Source: Roseococcus microcysteis
Lineage (GTDB): Bacteria > Pseudomonadota > Alphaproteobacteria > Acetobacterales > Acetobacteraceae
DNA: 64,000 bases
Assembly: GCF_014764365.1 (NCBI RefSeq)
Contig: NZ_CP061718.1
Span: 620,001 to 684,000 of the forward strand
Direction: 5' to 3'
In this document: positions 47,100 to 56,916 of the stretch, piece by piece
Numbering within the stretch: position 1 is the stretch's first letter
Layout: each line of letters begins with the position of its first letter
Position numbers and translations under genes: made by a program
Notes under the pieces: generated by a model
The model's input: only the letters and a program-made list of their open reading frames with translations
Database searches by the model: none
What the model was told of the DNA's origin: nothing

Positions 47100-48020
47100 T
47101 CAGAAATACCCCTCGCGCTTCTTGCGTTCCATGGAGGCTTCCTGGTCGTTGTCAATCAGGCGGCCGTGGCGTTCGGAGACGCGGGAGAGGCGGAGTTCCT
47201 CCAGCACCTGCTCCATGGTCTGGGCGCGGCTCTCATGCGCGCCGGTCAGCGGCCAGTCGCCCATGGTGCGGAAGCGCACCCACATCTTCTCCACCTGCTC
47301 GCCCTCGTTCAGCGGCATGCGGTCGTCGTCGCGCATGATCAGCGCGCCGCTGCGGCGCAGCACGGGCCGCTCGGCCGCGAAATAGAGGGGTACGACGGGG
47401 ATCTGCTCGGCCGCGATGTAGTCCCACACGTCGAACTCGGTCCAGTTGGAAAGGGGGAAGACGCGCATGGTCTCGCCCGGCGCGATGCGCGTGTTGTAGA
47501 GGCCCCAGAGTTCCGGCCGCTGGCCGCGCGGTTCCCAGACATGGCCGGGGGCGCGGTGGGAGAAGACGCGCTCCTTCGCGCGGGCCTTTTCCTCGTCGCG
47601 CCGCGCGCCGCCCAGGGCCGCGTCATAGCCGCCGATGTCCAGCGCCTGCTTCAGCGCCTGGGTGCCCATCACATCCATATGGACCTGGCTGCCATGGGTC
47701 AGCGGACCGATGCCGCGTGCGAGGCCGTCAGGGTTGGTGTGCACGATCAAACGGGCACCGAGCTCCGCCGCGCGGCGGTCGCGGAATTCCAGCATGTCAC
47801 GGAAATCCCAGCCGGTCGCGATGTGCAGCAACGGGAAAGGTATGCGGCCGGGCGCGAAGGCCTTCATGGCCAAATGCAGCACGACCGAGCTGTCCTTGCC
47901 GATCGAGTAGAGCAGGACGGGGTTGCGGAAACTGGCAACCGTCTCCCGGATGATGGCGATCCCCTCGGCCTCAAGCCGCCGCAGATGAGGGCTGAGGCTT
48001 TGGGTCTGGACGGGTTGCAT
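47100..48020 (-). CDS. cysD: Sulfate adenylyltransferase subunit 2
   Basis: 306-residue PP-loop ATP pyrophosphatase that forms APS with CysN. The PP-loop [19 protein letters not shown] follows [47 protein letters not shown] and [16 protein letters not shown] are typical. Length is normal (about 300). It is first gene of the cysD-cysN/C pair, 60 bp from the epimerase gene upstream on the same strand. Confidence 0.95.
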   Translation of the reverse strand: MQPVQTQSLSPHLRRLEAEGIAIIRETVASFRNPVLLYSIGKDSSVVLHLAMKAFAPGRIPFPLLHIATGWDFRDMLEFRDRRAAELGARLIVHTNPDGLARGIGPLTHGSQVHMDVMGTQALKQALDIGGYDAALGGARRDEEKARAKERVFSHRAPGHVWEPRGQRPELWGLYNTRIAPGETMRVFPLSNWTEFDVWDYIAAEQIPVVPLYFAAERPVLRRSGALIMRDDDRMPLNEGEQVEKMWVRFRTMGDWPLTGAHESRAQTMEQVLEELRLSRVSERHGRLIDNDQEASMERKKREGYF

Positions 48021-48080
48021 GACATTGTCCTCGTGGATCGCGGCAGTCCCGGAAGGTCGTCTTTCAGATCATGGTGATGA

Positions 48081-49079
48081 TCAAGCCCTTCCGGGGCCAT
48101 CGCCGAAATAAGCACGCCACCAGGTGACGAAGCGCGTCAGCCCGGTGCGCAGGTCGGTGGTGGGGGCCCAGCCGAAATCCCGCCGCATCGCGGAGATGTC
48201 GGCATAGGTGGCGGGCACATCGCCCGGCTGCATGGGCTTCAGCACGCGCTGGGCCCGCACGCCCAGCAATTCCTCCAGGATGGCGACGAGGTCGAGCAGC
48301 TGTTCCGGCCGATTGTTCCCGATGTTGTAGAGCCGGTGCCCGCCGCCCGGCGCCGGGTTGTCCAGCGCGGCCATCACGCCCTGGACGATATCGTCCACAT
48401 AGGTGAAGTCGCGCAGCATCCGCCCCTCGTTGAAGAGCTGGATGGGCCGCCCGGCCAGCATGGCCTCGGTGAACAGCCAATAGGCCATGTCCGGCCGCCC
48501 CCAGGGGCCATAGACGGTGAAGAAGCGCAGCCCCGTGAGCGACAGGCCGAACAGGTCCGCATAGGCGCTGCTCATCGCCTCATCGGCCAGCTTGGTCGCG
48601 GCGTAGAGCGAGGCGGGGCGGTCCACGCGGTCCGTCTCGCGGAAGGCGCCATCGGTGCGGCTGCCATAGACCGAACTGGTGGAGGCATAGACGACATGCC
48701 GGATTCGCCCTTCCGCCCGGCGCACCGCCTCCAGCACCGAGAGGTGCCCCGTGACGTTGGCGGCGGTGTAGGCGAAGGGCGCCTCCAGCGACCAGCGCAC
48801 GCCCGCCTGGGCGCCCAGATGGGCCACGCGGTCAATGTCGGGGTTCTCCCGCAGCAGCGCCAGCACCGCCTCATGGTCGGCGAGGTCCAGGCGGGCCATC
48901 CGGAACCGGTCCGCCGGCGCCTGGCCGGTCAGCGCCGCGAGGCGCGCCTGCTTCAGCGAAGGGTCATAATAGGCGTTGAAATTGTCGAGGCCGAGCACCG
49001 CCTCGCCCCGTGCCAGCAACGCCTGGCAGAGATGCGCCCCGATGAACCCGGCCGCCCCCGTGACGAGAATCCTGCCCAT
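48081..49079 (-). CDS. NAD-dependent epimerase, UDP-glucuronate 4-epimerase type
   Basis: 332-residue extended SDR. It has the NAD motif RILVTGAAGFIGAHLCQALL, DNFNAYYDPSLKQARLAAL and HLGAQAGVRWSLEAPFAY (both typical of UDP-GlcA 4-epimerases), YASTSSVYGSRTD, YAATKLADEAM (YxxxK) and TVYGPWGRPDMAYWLFT. It would convert UDP-GlcA to UDP-GalA. It is divergent from UDP-glucose dehydrogenase, which makes its substrate, across a 181-bp shared promoter gap. The ATG at 49079 gives the natural MGRILVTGAAG start. Confidence 0.87.
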   Translation of the reverse strand: MGRILVTGAAGFIGAHLCQALLARGEAVLGLDNFNAYYDPSLKQARLAALTGQAPADRFRMARLDLADHEAVLALLRENPDIDRVAHLGAQAGVRWSLEAPFAYTAANVTGHLSVLEAVRRAEGRIRHVVYASTSSVYGSRTDGAFRETDRVDRPASLYAATKLADEAMSSAYADLFGLSLTGLRFFTVYGPWGRPDMAYWLFTEAMLAGRPIQLFNEGRMLRDFTYVDDIVQGVMAALDNPAPGGGHRLYNIGNNRPEQLLDLVAILEELLGVRAQRVLKPMQPGDVPATYADISAMRRDFGWAPTTDLRTGLTRFVTWWRAYFGDGPGRA

Positions 49080-49260
49080 GATCCAAACTCCCCTGCACCG
49101 CCGATCATGCCAGCCGCCCGCCAGCGGGACGCGCCGTGATTTCTGCCGGTCGGCCAAGTGTTGTGCAATATACGCAACTTCCGATAATGGGGTTTGTGGC
49201 GGCGCCATTGCCCGCTCTGCTTTCCCGCCCGCAAATATATTGTGACCGAAAGGTTAAAAT

Positions 49261-50580
49261 ATGCGTATCGCGATCCTCGGTGCCGGCTATGTCGGTCTCG
49301 TGTCGGCGGCCTGCTTTGCCGAATTCGGCACGGAAGTCACGCTGGTGGACACCGATGCCGGGCGGATCAGCATGCTGCGTGAGGGCCGCATGCCCATCTA
49401 CGAGCCCGGGCTCGAAGCCCTGGTCACGGATAATGTGCGCGAGGGCCGCCTCTCCTTCACCCAGGACCTGGCCGCGGCCATGCAGGGGGCGGAGGCCGTC
49501 TTCCTGGCCGTCGGCACGCCCACCCGCCGCGGGGATGGCCATGCCGACCTCACCTATGTCTTCGCGGCCGCCGAGGAGGTGGCCCGCACCGCCACCAAGC
49601 CGCTGGTGCTGGTGACGAAGTCCACCGTGCCGGTGGGCACGGGGCGCGAGGTGAAGCGGCGCGTCCAGGCGGTGCGGCCCGACCTCGACATCGCCGTCGC
49701 CTCCAACCCCGAATTCCTGCGCGAGGGGGCCGCGATCGGTGACTTCATGCGCCCCGACCGTGTCGTGATCGGCGTGGAGGATGGCGAGGCGGGGGCGCGG
49801 GCCGAGGCGGTGCTGCGGCGCCTCTACCGTCCGCTCTTCCTCATCGAGACGCCCATGGTGGCCACGCGCCTCGAGACGGCCGAGATCATCAAATACGCCG
49901 CCAATGCCTTTCTCGCCATGAAGATCAGCTTCATCAACGAGGTGGCTGATCTGTGCGAGGCGGCGGGCGGCGATGTGCACGACGTGGCGCGCGGCATCGG
50001 CCTCGATGGCCGAATCGGTCGGAAATTCCTGCATGCGGGGCCGGGCTATGGCGGCTCCTGCTTTCCCAAGGACACGCTGGCCTTCGCGCGGTCGGCGCAG
50101 GATTTCGGCACGCCGCTGCGCCTGATCGAGACGACCATCGCGGTGAATGATTCGCGCAAGATGGCGATGGCCGACCGCGTCATCCGTGCCTGCGGCGGGA
50201 ATGTGGACGGCAAGGTCATCGCCATCCTGGGCCTGACCTTCAAGCCCGAGACGGATGACATGCGCGATGCTCCCTCGCTTGAGATCATCCCGCGCCTCGT
50301 GGCCGCCGGCGCGCATATCCGCGCGCATGATCCGGAGGGCATGGATGCCGCGCGCCGCCTGCTGCCGGCCACGGTGGAATACACCTCGGGCGCGCTGAAC
50401 GCGGCCCAGGGGGCGGATGCCGTCGTTTTGTTGACCGAGTGGAACGAATACCGCAACATCGCCCCCACCAAGCTGCGCAACATGATGCGCGGAGACCTGC
50501 TGCTGGATCTGCGCAATGTCTATGACCCGCCGGCCATGCGCGAGGCGGGCTTCACCTACCACTCCATCGGACGGCCGTGA
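49261..50580 (+). CDS. ugd: UDP-glucose 6-dehydrogenase
   Basis: 439-residue NAD+-dependent dehydrogenase oxidising UDP-glucose to UDP-glucuronate. Motifs are MRIAILGAGYVGLVSAACF, FLAVGTPTRRGDGHADL, STVPVGTGREV, SNPEFLREGAAI, the catalytic cysteine in GPGYGGSCFPKDTLAF and LGLTFKPETDDMRDAPS. The ATG has an AAAGG site about 8 nt upstream. It is divergent from the epimerase gene and upstream of the Kdo operon by 154 bp. Provides UDP-GlcA/GalA for surface polysaccharides. Confidence 0.96.
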   Translation: MRIAILGAGYVGLVSAACFAEFGTEVTLVDTDAGRISMLREGRMPIYEPGLEALVTDNVREGRLSFTQDLAAAMQGAEAVFLAVGTPTRRGDGHADLTYVFAAAEEVARTATKPLVLVTKSTVPVGTGREVKRRVQAVRPDLDIAVASNPEFLREGAAIGDFMRPDRVVIGVEDGEAGARAEAVLRRLYRPLFLIETPMVATRLETAEIIKYAANAFLAMKISFINEVADLCEAAGGDVHDVARGIGLDGRIGRKFLHAGPGYGGSCFPKDTLAFARSAQDFGTPLRLIETTIAVNDSRKMAMADRVIRACGGNVDGKVIAILGLTFKPETDDMRDAPSLEIIPRLVAAGAHIRAHDPEGMDAARRLLPATVEYTSGALNAAQGADAVVLLTEWNEYRNIAPTKLRNMMRGDLLLDLRNVYDPPAMREAGFTYHSIGRP

Positions 50581-50734
50581 GCGTCAGTGGGGACCCTGGC
50601 GGCGATGCTCTCCATGGACGAAGGGCGCCCGGGCGCCGCGGCCTGAGGGGCGGTAGCCCGGACAGCCCCGCTGCCCTATGTAGCGGCTTTGCTGCCCCGC
50701 CGCGGCAAAGCCTGCCAGGATCGGAACTGCCCTG

Positions 50735-51571
50735 ATGCCCGCCTCTCCCATCACCATCGGCCCGGTGGCCTTCGCCTCGCATCTGCCCATCGCGCTCATC
50801 GCCGGGCCCTGCCAGATGGAAAGCCGGGAACATGCGCTGGAGATGGCCGCGGCGCTGAAGGACATCGCCGCCCGGCGCGGCATCGGGCTGATCTACAAGA
50901 CCAGCTTCGACAAGGCGAACCGCACCTCCGGCCAGGCGCCGCGCGGCATGGGGCTGGAGGCCGCCCTGCCCGTCTTCGCCGAAATCCGCGACCGCCTGGG
51001 CCTGCCCTGCCTGACCGATGTGCACGAAGCCGCCCATTGCGCGGCCGTGGCCCCGGTGGTGGATGTGCTGCAGATCCCGGCCTTCCTCTGCCGCCAGACC
51101 GACCTTCTGCTGGCCGCCGCCGCCACGGGCCGCGCGGTGAATGTGAAGAAGGGCCAGTTCCTCGCCCCCTGGGACATGAAGCATGTGGCGGCCAAGATCA
51201 CGGGCGCCGGCAATCCGCGCGTGCTGCTGACCGAGCGCGGCACCTCCTTCGGCTACAACACCCTGGTCTCGGACATGCGGGGCCTGCCCGTGATGGCGGA
51301 GGAGACGGGGCTGCCCGTGATCTTCGACGCCACCCATTCGGTGCAGCAGCCTGGCGGCCAGGGCGGCGCCTCGGGCGGTCAGCGGCAATTCGTGGAAACC
51401 CTGTCGCGCGCGGCCGTGGCCGTGGGCGTGGCCGGCCTCTTCATCGAGACCCATGAAGATCCTGATCGCGCGCCCTCCGACGGCCCCAACATGGTGCCGC
51501 TGGCGCGGTTCGAGGCGCTGATCACCCGCCTCCAGGCGCTCGATGCCGTGGTGAAGGGCTGGGCCGCGTGA
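50735..51571 (+). CDS. kdsA: 3-deoxy-8-phosphooctulonate synthase
   Basis: 278-residue Kdo-8-phosphate synthase, condensing PEP with arabinose-5-phosphate. It has [95 protein letters not shown] and a C-terminal [18 protein letters not shown]. The Cys in AGPC suggests the metal-dependent class. It is first gene of kdsA-kdsB-kdsD, overlapping kdsB by 4 bp (GTGA). Confidence 0.96.
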   Translation: MPASPITIGPVAFASHLPIALIAGPCQMESREHALEMAAALKDIAARRGIGLIYKTSFDKANRTSGQAPRGMGLEAALPVFAEIRDRLGLPCLTDVHEAAHCAAVAPVVDVLQIPAFLCRQTDLLLAAAATGRAVNVKKGQFLAPWDMKHVAAKITGAGNPRVLLTERGTSFGYNTLVSDMRGLPVMAEETGLPVIFDATHSVQQPGGQGGASGGQRQFVETLSRAAVAVGVAGLFIETHEDPDRAPSDGPNMVPLARFEALITRLQALDAVVKGWAA

Positions 51572-52305
51572 GCCGCCCCCTCGTCCTCATCCCCGCGCGC
51601 ATGAGTGCCACCCGCCTGCCCGGCAAGCCGCTCGCCGAGATCGGCGGCCTGCCCATGATAGTGCAGGTGCTGCACCGCGCCCAGGAGGCCGATCTCGGCC
51701 CCGTGGTGGTGGCGACCGACAGCGCGGAGGTGGCGGATGTGGTGCGCGCCGCCGGCGGCAAGGCGCAAATGACCGCGGCCCACCACCCCTCCGGCAGCGA
51801 CCGCATCCATGAGGCCGTGACGCAGCTCGACCCCGAGGGCCGCCACGACCTGGTCGTGAACGTGCAGGGCGACCTGCCTCTCATCGCCCCTCGCGCCATT
51901 CGCGCGGTGCTGGAGGTGATGGACCCGCCCGAGGTGGCACTCGGCACGCTGGTCGCCCCCATCACGCGCGAGGAGGAGCGGACCGCTTCCTCCGTCGTGA
52001 AGATGGTGGGGACCGAGCGCGCGCCCGGCCGCTTCCGCTGCCTCTACTTCACCCGCGCCACCGCCCCCTGGGGCGAGGGCCCGCTGTGGCACCATATCGG
52101 CCTCTATGCCTGGCGGCGGGATGCGCTGGCGCGTTTCGTCGCCCTGCCGCCCTCGCCCCTCGAACAGCGTGAGAAGCTGGAACAGCTCCGCGCGCTGGAG
52201 AATGGCATGCGGGTGGACGCGGCGGTGGTGGACGACATCCCCCTCGGCGTGGACACGCCCGAGGACCTGGCACGCGCCCGCGCCCTGTGGGAGGCCCGCG
52301 CATGA
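51568..52305 (+). CDS. kdsB: 3-deoxy-manno-octulosonate cytidylyltransferase
   Basis: 245-residue CMP-Kdo synthetase activating Kdo with CTP. Motifs are [80 protein letters not shown] and [16 protein letters not shown]. It starts with a GTG that overlaps kdsA by 4 bp and overlaps kdsD by 4 bp. This is the operon copy, distinct from the lone copy at 42906-43643. Confidence 0.95.
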   Translation: MSRPLVLIPARMSATRLPGKPLAEIGGLPMIVQVLHRAQEADLGPVVVATDSAEVADVVRAAGGKAQMTAAHHPSGSDRIHEAVTQLDPEGRHDLVVNVQGDLPLIAPRAIRAVLEVMDPPEVALGTLVAPITREEERTASSVVKMVGTERAPGRFRCLYFTRATAPWGEGPLWHHIGLYAWRRDALARFVALPPSPLEQREKLEQLRALENGMRVDAAVVDDIPLGVDTPEDLARARALWEARA

Positions 52306-53291
52306 GCCCGCTCGACACCCCGATCGGCCAGCGCCTGCGCGAGAGCGCCCTTCGCACCATCGAGCTGGAGGCCGCGGGGCTGAACGCCCTGCGCGCGGCG
52401 CTGGAAGACGAGCTGGGCGCGCGCCTCGTCGCCGCCGTGCAGATGATGCTGCGCCGCAAGGGGCGCTGCGTGGTCACCGGCATGGGCAAGTCCGGCCATG
52501 TGGCGCGCAAGATCGCGGCGACGCTGGCCTCCACCGGCACGGCGGCCCTCTACGTCCATCCGGGCGAGGCGAGCCACGGCGACCTCGGCATGATCGTGCC
52601 CGAGGATGTGGTCCTGGCCCTCTCCTGGTCGGGCGACACGCCTGAACTGGCGACCATCATCGCCTATGCGCGGCGCTTCGACGTCTCGCTCATCGGCATC
52701 ACCTCGCGCGCCGAAAGCCAGCTGGGCAGTGCGGCGGACTATCCGCTGATCCTGCCCTCCTCGGCCGAGGCCTGCCCGAACGGCCTGGCGCCCACCACCA
52801 GCACCACCATGCAGATGGCGCTGGGCGATGCCTTCGCCATGTGCCTCCTGGAGGCGCGGGGCTTCTCGGCCTCCGATTTTCGGGTCTTTCATCCTGGCGG
52901 CAAGCTCGGCGCGCAGTTGCTGCGCGCGGCGGATCTGATGCAGAGCGGCGACAACCTGCCGCTGCTTGGCCCGGAGGCGATGCTGTCGGAGGCGATCGTG
53001 GCCATGACATCGCGCCGCTCTGGCATCGGCGGCGTGGTGGGGGCGGAGGGGGAATTGCTCGGCGTCATCACCGATGGCGACATCCGTCGCGCCTTCAACC
53101 AAGGGTTCGTGGACCGCAAGGTCACGGAGGTGATGACGGCGACACCCACCATCGCGCGGCTGGATTCACTGGCGCCGGAGCTGGTGACGCTGATGAACAC
53201 GCGGGCCATTACCTCCATGTTCGTGATGGACCAGCGCCGCCCCGTGGGCATTTTGCACCTGCATGACCTGTTGCGTGCTGGTGTTGTCTAG
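52302..53291 (+). CDS. kdsD: D-arabinose-5-phosphate isomerase
   Basis: 329-residue enzyme isomerising ribulose-5-phosphate to arabinose-5-phosphate, the entry step of Kdo synthesis. The N-terminal SIS domain shows [33 protein letters not shown] and [14 protein letters not shown]; two CBS domains follow ([11 protein letters not shown] to [10 protein letters not shown], and [11 protein letters not shown] to [11 protein letters not shown]). Length is typical. ATG at 52302 overlaps the kdsB stop. Confidence 0.95.
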   Translation: MSPLDTPIGQRLRESALRTIELEAAGLNALRAALEDELGARLVAAVQMMLRRKGRCVVTGMGKSGHVARKIAATLASTGTAALYVHPGEASHGDLGMIVPEDVVLALSWSGDTPELATIIAYARRFDVSLIGITSRAESQLGSAADYPLILPSSAEACPNGLAPTTSTTMQMALGDAFAMCLLEARGFSASDFRVFHPGGKLGAQLLRAADLMQSGDNLPLLGPEAMLSEAIVAMTSRRSGIGGVVGAEGELLGVITDGDIRRAFNQGFVDRKVTEVMTATPTIARLDSLAPELVTLMNTRAITSMFVMDQRRPVGILHLHDLLRAGVV

Positions 53292-53324
53292 CCTGCCCTC
53301 CCATTAACATCCTGAAAGCCCCAT

Positions 53325-54539
53325 ATGGGGCGGGATGGATATCGCCCCGCACGCCCCCCAGGCGCCGACACCCAGGTCCCCGGTCTGGAACTGACCATCC
53401 TCATGCCCTGCCTCAACGAGGCGGAGACGCTGGCGCTGTGCATCCGCGAGGCACAGGATTTCCTCGCGCGCAGCGGCATCGCGGGCGAGGTTCTGATAGC
53501 CGACAATGGCAGCACCGATGGCTCGCAGGAGATCGCGCAGCGCCTAGGGGCGCGCGTGGTCCCCATCACGGAGCGCGGCTATGGCGCGGCGCTGCGCGGA
53601 GGCATCGCGGCGGCGCGGGGCCGCTTCGTCATCATGGGCGACAGCGACAATTCCTATGACTTCGCAAACCTCGACGGCTTCGTGGCGGAGCTGCGCGCGG
53701 GGGCGGACCTCGTCATGGGCAACCGCTTCCGCGGCGGCATCGAGAAGGGCGCCATGCCCTTCCTGCACCGCTATCTGGGCAACCCGGTGCTGAGCTTCAT
53801 CGGAAGGCTGCTCTTCCGCGTGCCGGCGGGCGACTTCCATTGCGGGCTGCGCGGCTTCTCCCGCGCGCGCATCATGGAACTCGGCCTGACCACGCCGGGG
53901 ATGGAATTCGCCTCAGAGATGGTGGTGCGTGCCGCCCTGGCCCGCTACCGCATCGTGGAGGTGCCCACGCGGCTGCGCCCCGATGGCCGGTCGCGTCCGC
54001 CGCACCTGCGCACCTGGCGCGATGGCTGGCGGCACCTGCGCTTCCTGCTGTTCTATTCGCCGCGCTGGCTGTTCCTGTATCCGGGGCTGCTCCTGCTGGG
54101 ATTGGGCGCGCTGGTTTCGGGACTGCTCTTCCCCGGCCCGCTGCGGGTCGCGGGCGTCACCTTCGACATGCACTCCTTCATGGCGGGGTGTCTTGCCGTT
54201 CTGGTGGGGCTGCAGGTGGTGACCTTCGCCGTGATCTCGAAGCAGGTCGGCGTGCGGCGCGGCTACCTGCCGCCACCCACCGGGCTGGATGCGCGGTTGC
54301 TCGGACTGATGAACTTCGAACGCGGACTGATCCTGGGCGCCTTCCTGGTCCTGCTGGGCGGCGCGGGCATGGCCGATACGCTGACCGATTGGGTGGGGCG
54401 CGGCCTCGGGCCCCTGGAGGATCCACGTTCCCCCCGCCTCTTCCTCGCCTCGATGACGGTGCTGGTGGCGGGGATCCAGTTGGCTTTCACCGCCTCGCTG
54501 GCCAGCATCATCGAGATGGCGCAGCCCGCGCGGCGCTGA
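53325..54539 (+). CDS. GT2-type glycosyltransferase with C-terminal membrane helices
   Basis: 404 residues. The GT-A catalytic domain (about 20-240) has LTILMPCLNEAETLALCIRE, IADNGSTDGSQEIAQRLGA, FVIMGDSDNSYDFANLDGF (DxD-like) and FHCGLRGFSRARI, as in dolichol-phosphate-mannose-synthase-like enzymes. Three or four hydrophobic segments follow (FLYPGLLLLGLGALVSGLLF, SFMAGCLAVLVGLQVV, LILGAFLVLLGGAG, LFLASMTVLVAGIQ). It is probably an inner-membrane enzyme charging a lipid carrier or glycan. It lies 33 bp after kdsD on the same strand. The donor sugar is not evident. Confidence 0.88.
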   Translation: MGRDGYRPARPPGADTQVPGLELTILMPCLNEAETLALCIREAQDFLARSGIAGEVLIADNGSTDGSQEIAQRLGARVVPITERGYGAALRGGIAAARGRFVIMGDSDNSYDFANLDGFVAELRAGADLVMGNRFRGGIEKGAMPFLHRYLGNPVLSFIGRLLFRVPAGDFHCGLRGFSRARIMELGLTTPGMEFASEMVVRAALARYRIVEVPTRLRPDGRSRPPHLRTWRDGWRHLRFLLFYSPRWLFLYPGLLLLGLGALVSGLLFPGPLRVAGVTFDMHSFMAGCLAVLVGLQVVTFAVISKQVGVRRGYLPPPTGLDARLLGLMNFERGLILGAFLVLLGGAGMADTLTDWVGRGLGPLEDPRSPRLFLASMTVLVAGIQLAFTASLASIIEMAQPARR

Positions 54540-54543
54540 GGCC

Positions 54544-55668
54544 TCAGCCGAAGCGCGCGGCGGCGGATGGCGCGATCCAGGCGGGTTCGCCGCCCAGGAA
54601 GACAGCCGCGAGCGACCCATCCGGCGTGACGAGTGCCAAATCGCCGCGCAGCCCGGGTGCGATCCGTCCGCGGTCGTTCAGACCCAGCGCCCGCGCCGGA
54701 TTCTCCGACACCAGCGCCCAGGCCTGCGCCAGCGTCATCACCCCGCGCGCCGCCATGCGGAAGGGGGCCGCCAGCAGCGCCGGCCAGTGGTAGTCGGAGG
54801 CCAGCACGGTGACGAGGCCGCGCTCGGCCAGCGGCGCGGCGCTGGCCCAGCCCAGATGGCTGCCGCCGCGCACCACATTGGGCGCACCCATCACCACGGG
54901 CTCGGCATGGGCGCGCGCGTCTTCGGCAACGGCCTCGGCCATGGGGAATTCGCAGATATGGGCGCCGAGGGCGCGGAACTTTGCGCGTTGGTCGAGCGTG
55001 GCATCGTCATGGCTCAGCATGGGCAAGCCCGCCGCGCGGCAGGCGGCGGCCATGCGGGCGCGGCTTTCCGGCACCTCGCCGCGGCGGGACTTGGCGCGCA
55101 GCGCCAGCGCCTCGAACTCCGCCTCGCCCACGCCCGCGCGGCCGGCATATTTGCCGAGTTCCTTGGGGTTGGAGAGCTTCTTTACGATGCCGGGCGTGTG
55201 GTCGTTGAAGCCCAGCACATGCACGCGGCCGGCGGAGATGGCGGCCAGGGCGTCGGGCTCCGCGTCCAGGTTGTCGGCCTCGAAGCGCAGGTGGACGAGG
55301 AGGTCCGTGCCCGGCGGGGGCTTGGCCAGGGCGTCGAGGGTGGCCCGGAAGGTCTCGACCGAACGCAGCCCCGGCTCCCAGGACAGCGTCACCCCCAGGC
55401 AGGCCGTGGTGATGCCCGAGGCCAAGCATTGCGCGGCGGCGTCACGCAGCGCGAAATCGGTGGGGAAGGCGACGCCAGGACGTGGCTGGATCGCGCGTTC
55501 ATGCGCGTCGCCATGGATGTCCACCAGGCCCGGCATGACGCACAGGCCCGTGGCGTCGAAGCCCCGCCCCGCGCCCCCCTCGGCGATGGTATCGCCGGAG
55601 AGATGCAGCTCGCCCGGGACGAGCCGGCCCTCGCGCAGCACCTGGCCGCCGGTGATGCGCCAGCTCAT
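54544..55668 (-). CDS. PhnM-like amidohydrolase, paralogue beside phnF
   Basis: 374-residue amidohydrolase-superfamily protein similar to alpha-D-ribose-1-methylphosphonate-5-triphosphate diphosphohydrolase. Seen are VMPGLVDIHGDAHERAIQP (metal HxxxxH-type site in place of HTDNLE), HVLGFNDHTPG, PMLSHDDATLDQRAKF, VMGAPNVVRGGSHLGWASAA and VLASDYHWPALLAAPFR. The canonical phnM of the operon is at 60929-62092. It overlaps phnF by ATGA and so is under the same promoter, divergent from phnG. It may process a different phosphonate intermediate. Confidence 0.85.
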   Translation of the reverse strand: MSWRITGGQVLREGRLVPGELHLSGDTIAEGGAGRGFDATGLCVMPGLVDIHGDAHERAIQPRPGVAFPTDFALRDAAAQCLASGITTACLGVTLSWEPGLRSVETFRATLDALAKPPPGTDLLVHLRFEADNLDAEPDALAAISAGRVHVLGFNDHTPGIVKKLSNPKELGKYAGRAGVGEAEFEALALRAKSRRGEVPESRARMAAACRAAGLPMLSHDDATLDQRAKFRALGAHICEFPMAEAVAEDARAHAEPVVMGAPNVVRGGSHLGWASAAPLAERGLVTVLASDYHWPALLAAPFRMAARGVMTLAQAWALVSENPARALGLNDRGRIAPGLRGDLALVTPDGSLAAVFLGGEPAWIAPSAAARFG

Positions 55669-56402
55669 GGCTCGACCACCAGCTGGGCGCGGCCGGCGGC
55701 ATATCGGGTGATGGTGGCGTCCACGGGCTCGCCCTCGCTGTCGATGTTGAGCGCCTCGCTGACGAGCAGCGGGCGGGCACGGGATTGCTGGAGCAGGGCA
55801 GCCTCCTCGGCGGTGGGCATGCGGGCGGTGATGCGGGTCGATTTGCGGCGGTAGTCGGGCACGCCGCAGGCGGCCAGCGCGCGGCTGATGGAGGCGTCCT
55901 CGCGCAGCAGGGCGGCCATCTGCGGGAAGCGCTGGGCGGGGAAGTGGTGCAGGCCGATGGCCAGCGGCCTTCCATCGGCCAGGGCCAGGCGCTCCACCTG
56001 CAGCACGGTGCGGCCGCGGCGCAGGCCGAGCAATTCTGCGATTCGCGCCTCGGGCGGCACCTCGGCCATCCGCAGCACGCGGCCCGCCGGTTCGCGGTTC
56101 TGCGCGCGGATGATCTCGCTGAAGCGGGTGCGGGGGCCGAGCGGGTAGTCCAGCACATCCTCGGCCACGAAGCTGCCGCGCCCCTGCTCGATGCGGACGA
56201 GGCCCCTGCCCTCCAGCTCCTCCATGGCGCGGCGGATGGTGTGGCGGTTCACCGCGAAGCGGGCCGAGAGCTCGGCCTCGGTGGGCAGGCGCGCGCCAGG
56301 GCGGTGCGTGCCGTCGCGGATGGTGGCTTCGAGGCTGGCCGCGATCTGCCGCCACAGCGCGAGACCGGCGCCGCGCTGAAGGGGATAGGGATCAGGTGTC
56401 AC
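55665..56402 (-). CDS. phnF: GntR/HutC-family regulator PhnF
   Basis: 245-residue transcription factor. The N-terminal GntR winged helix includes LPTEAELSARFAVNRHTIRR and AMEELEGRGLVRIEQGRGSF; the C-terminal UTRA effector domain covers about 95-240 (ARIAELLGLRRGRTVLQVER, ADGRPLAIGLHHFPAQRFPQ). It is divergent from phnG, as is usual for PhnF, and probably represses both directions through the palindrome at 56472-56479. The inducer would be a phosphonate or intermediate. Confidence 0.92.
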   Translation of the reverse strand: MTPDPYPLQRGAGLALWRQIAASLEATIRDGTHRPGARLPTEAELSARFAVNRHTIRRAMEELEGRGLVRIEQGRGSFVAEDVLDYPLGPRTRFSEIIRAQNREPAGRVLRMAEVPPEARIAELLGLRRGRTVLQVERLALADGRPLAIGLHHFPAQRFPQMAALLREDASISRALAACGVPDYRRKSTRITARMPTAEEAALLQQSRARPLLVSEALNIDSEGEPVDATITRYAAGRAQLVVEP

Positions 56403-56471
56403 GGAAGCTTCAAGCCCATGGATGTCTGCGCGGCGTCATTGGCATTGACCCTGCCCGAAAGATGTGTAGCT

Positions 56472-56479
56472 GTCTAGAC
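56472..56479. promoter_or_regulatory. PhnF-like operator before phnG
   Basis: GTCTAGAC is a perfect 8-bp palindrome 2 bp before the phnG ATG. On the minus strand the context TTGGTCTAGACAGC resembles the TGGTATAGACCA-type site of PhnF regulators. A possible -35 TTGACC (56445-56450) and -10-like TAGCTG (56467-56472) would place the site over the start of transcription. Also GTCAT-N5-TTGAC at 56435-56449 is a weak Pho-box candidate. Confidence 0.55.
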
Positions 56480-56481
56480 CA

Positions 56482-56916
56482 ATGATGGACCGCCCCTCCT
56501 GGATGGCCGTGCTGGCCCGCGCCACCGAAGCCGAGATCGAGGCCGCCCTCGCCGGCGCCCCGCCCCTGCCCCCGCATCGCCGCGTGCGCGGCCCCGAGGT
56601 GGGGCTGACCATGCTGCGCGGTCGCGCCGGCGGCGATGGCGCCGTCTTCAACCTGAGCGAAGCCACCGTCGCGCGCTGCACCGTGGCGCTGGAGGATGGC
56701 ACGCTCGGCCATGGCTGGCGGCTGGGTCGCAGCAAGCGCGCCGCCGAATGGGCCGCCGTGCTGGACGCGCTGTTGCAGGGCGAGGCAAGGCGGGCCGAAT
56801 GGCTGGAACGGGTGGTGACGCCCCTGGCCGAGGCCCAGCGCGCCGCCACCGCCCGCGACGCCCGCCGCACCGCCGCGACCGAGGTGCGCTTCGCCACCCT
56901 GGCGGCCATGCGATGA
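56482..56916 (+). CDS. phnG: C-P lyase core subunit PhnG
   Basis: 144-residue subunit of the PhnGHIJ carbon-phosphorus lyase complex that, with PhnI, attaches phosphonate to ribose. Family features are WMAVLARATEAEIEAAL, VRGPEVGLTMLRGRAGGDG, FNLSEATVARCTVAL and GHGWRLGRSKRAAEWAAVLD. It is first gene of phnGHIJKL; overlaps phnH by 4 bp. Two adjacent ATGs (56482, 56485) are possible starts. Confidence 0.95.
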   Translation: MMDRPSWMAVLARATEAEIEAALAGAPPLPPHRRVRGPEVGLTMLRGRAGGDGAVFNLSEATVARCTVALEDGTLGHGWRLGRSKRAAEWAAVLDALLQGEARRAEWLERVVTPLAEAQRAATARDARRTAATEVRFATLAAMR

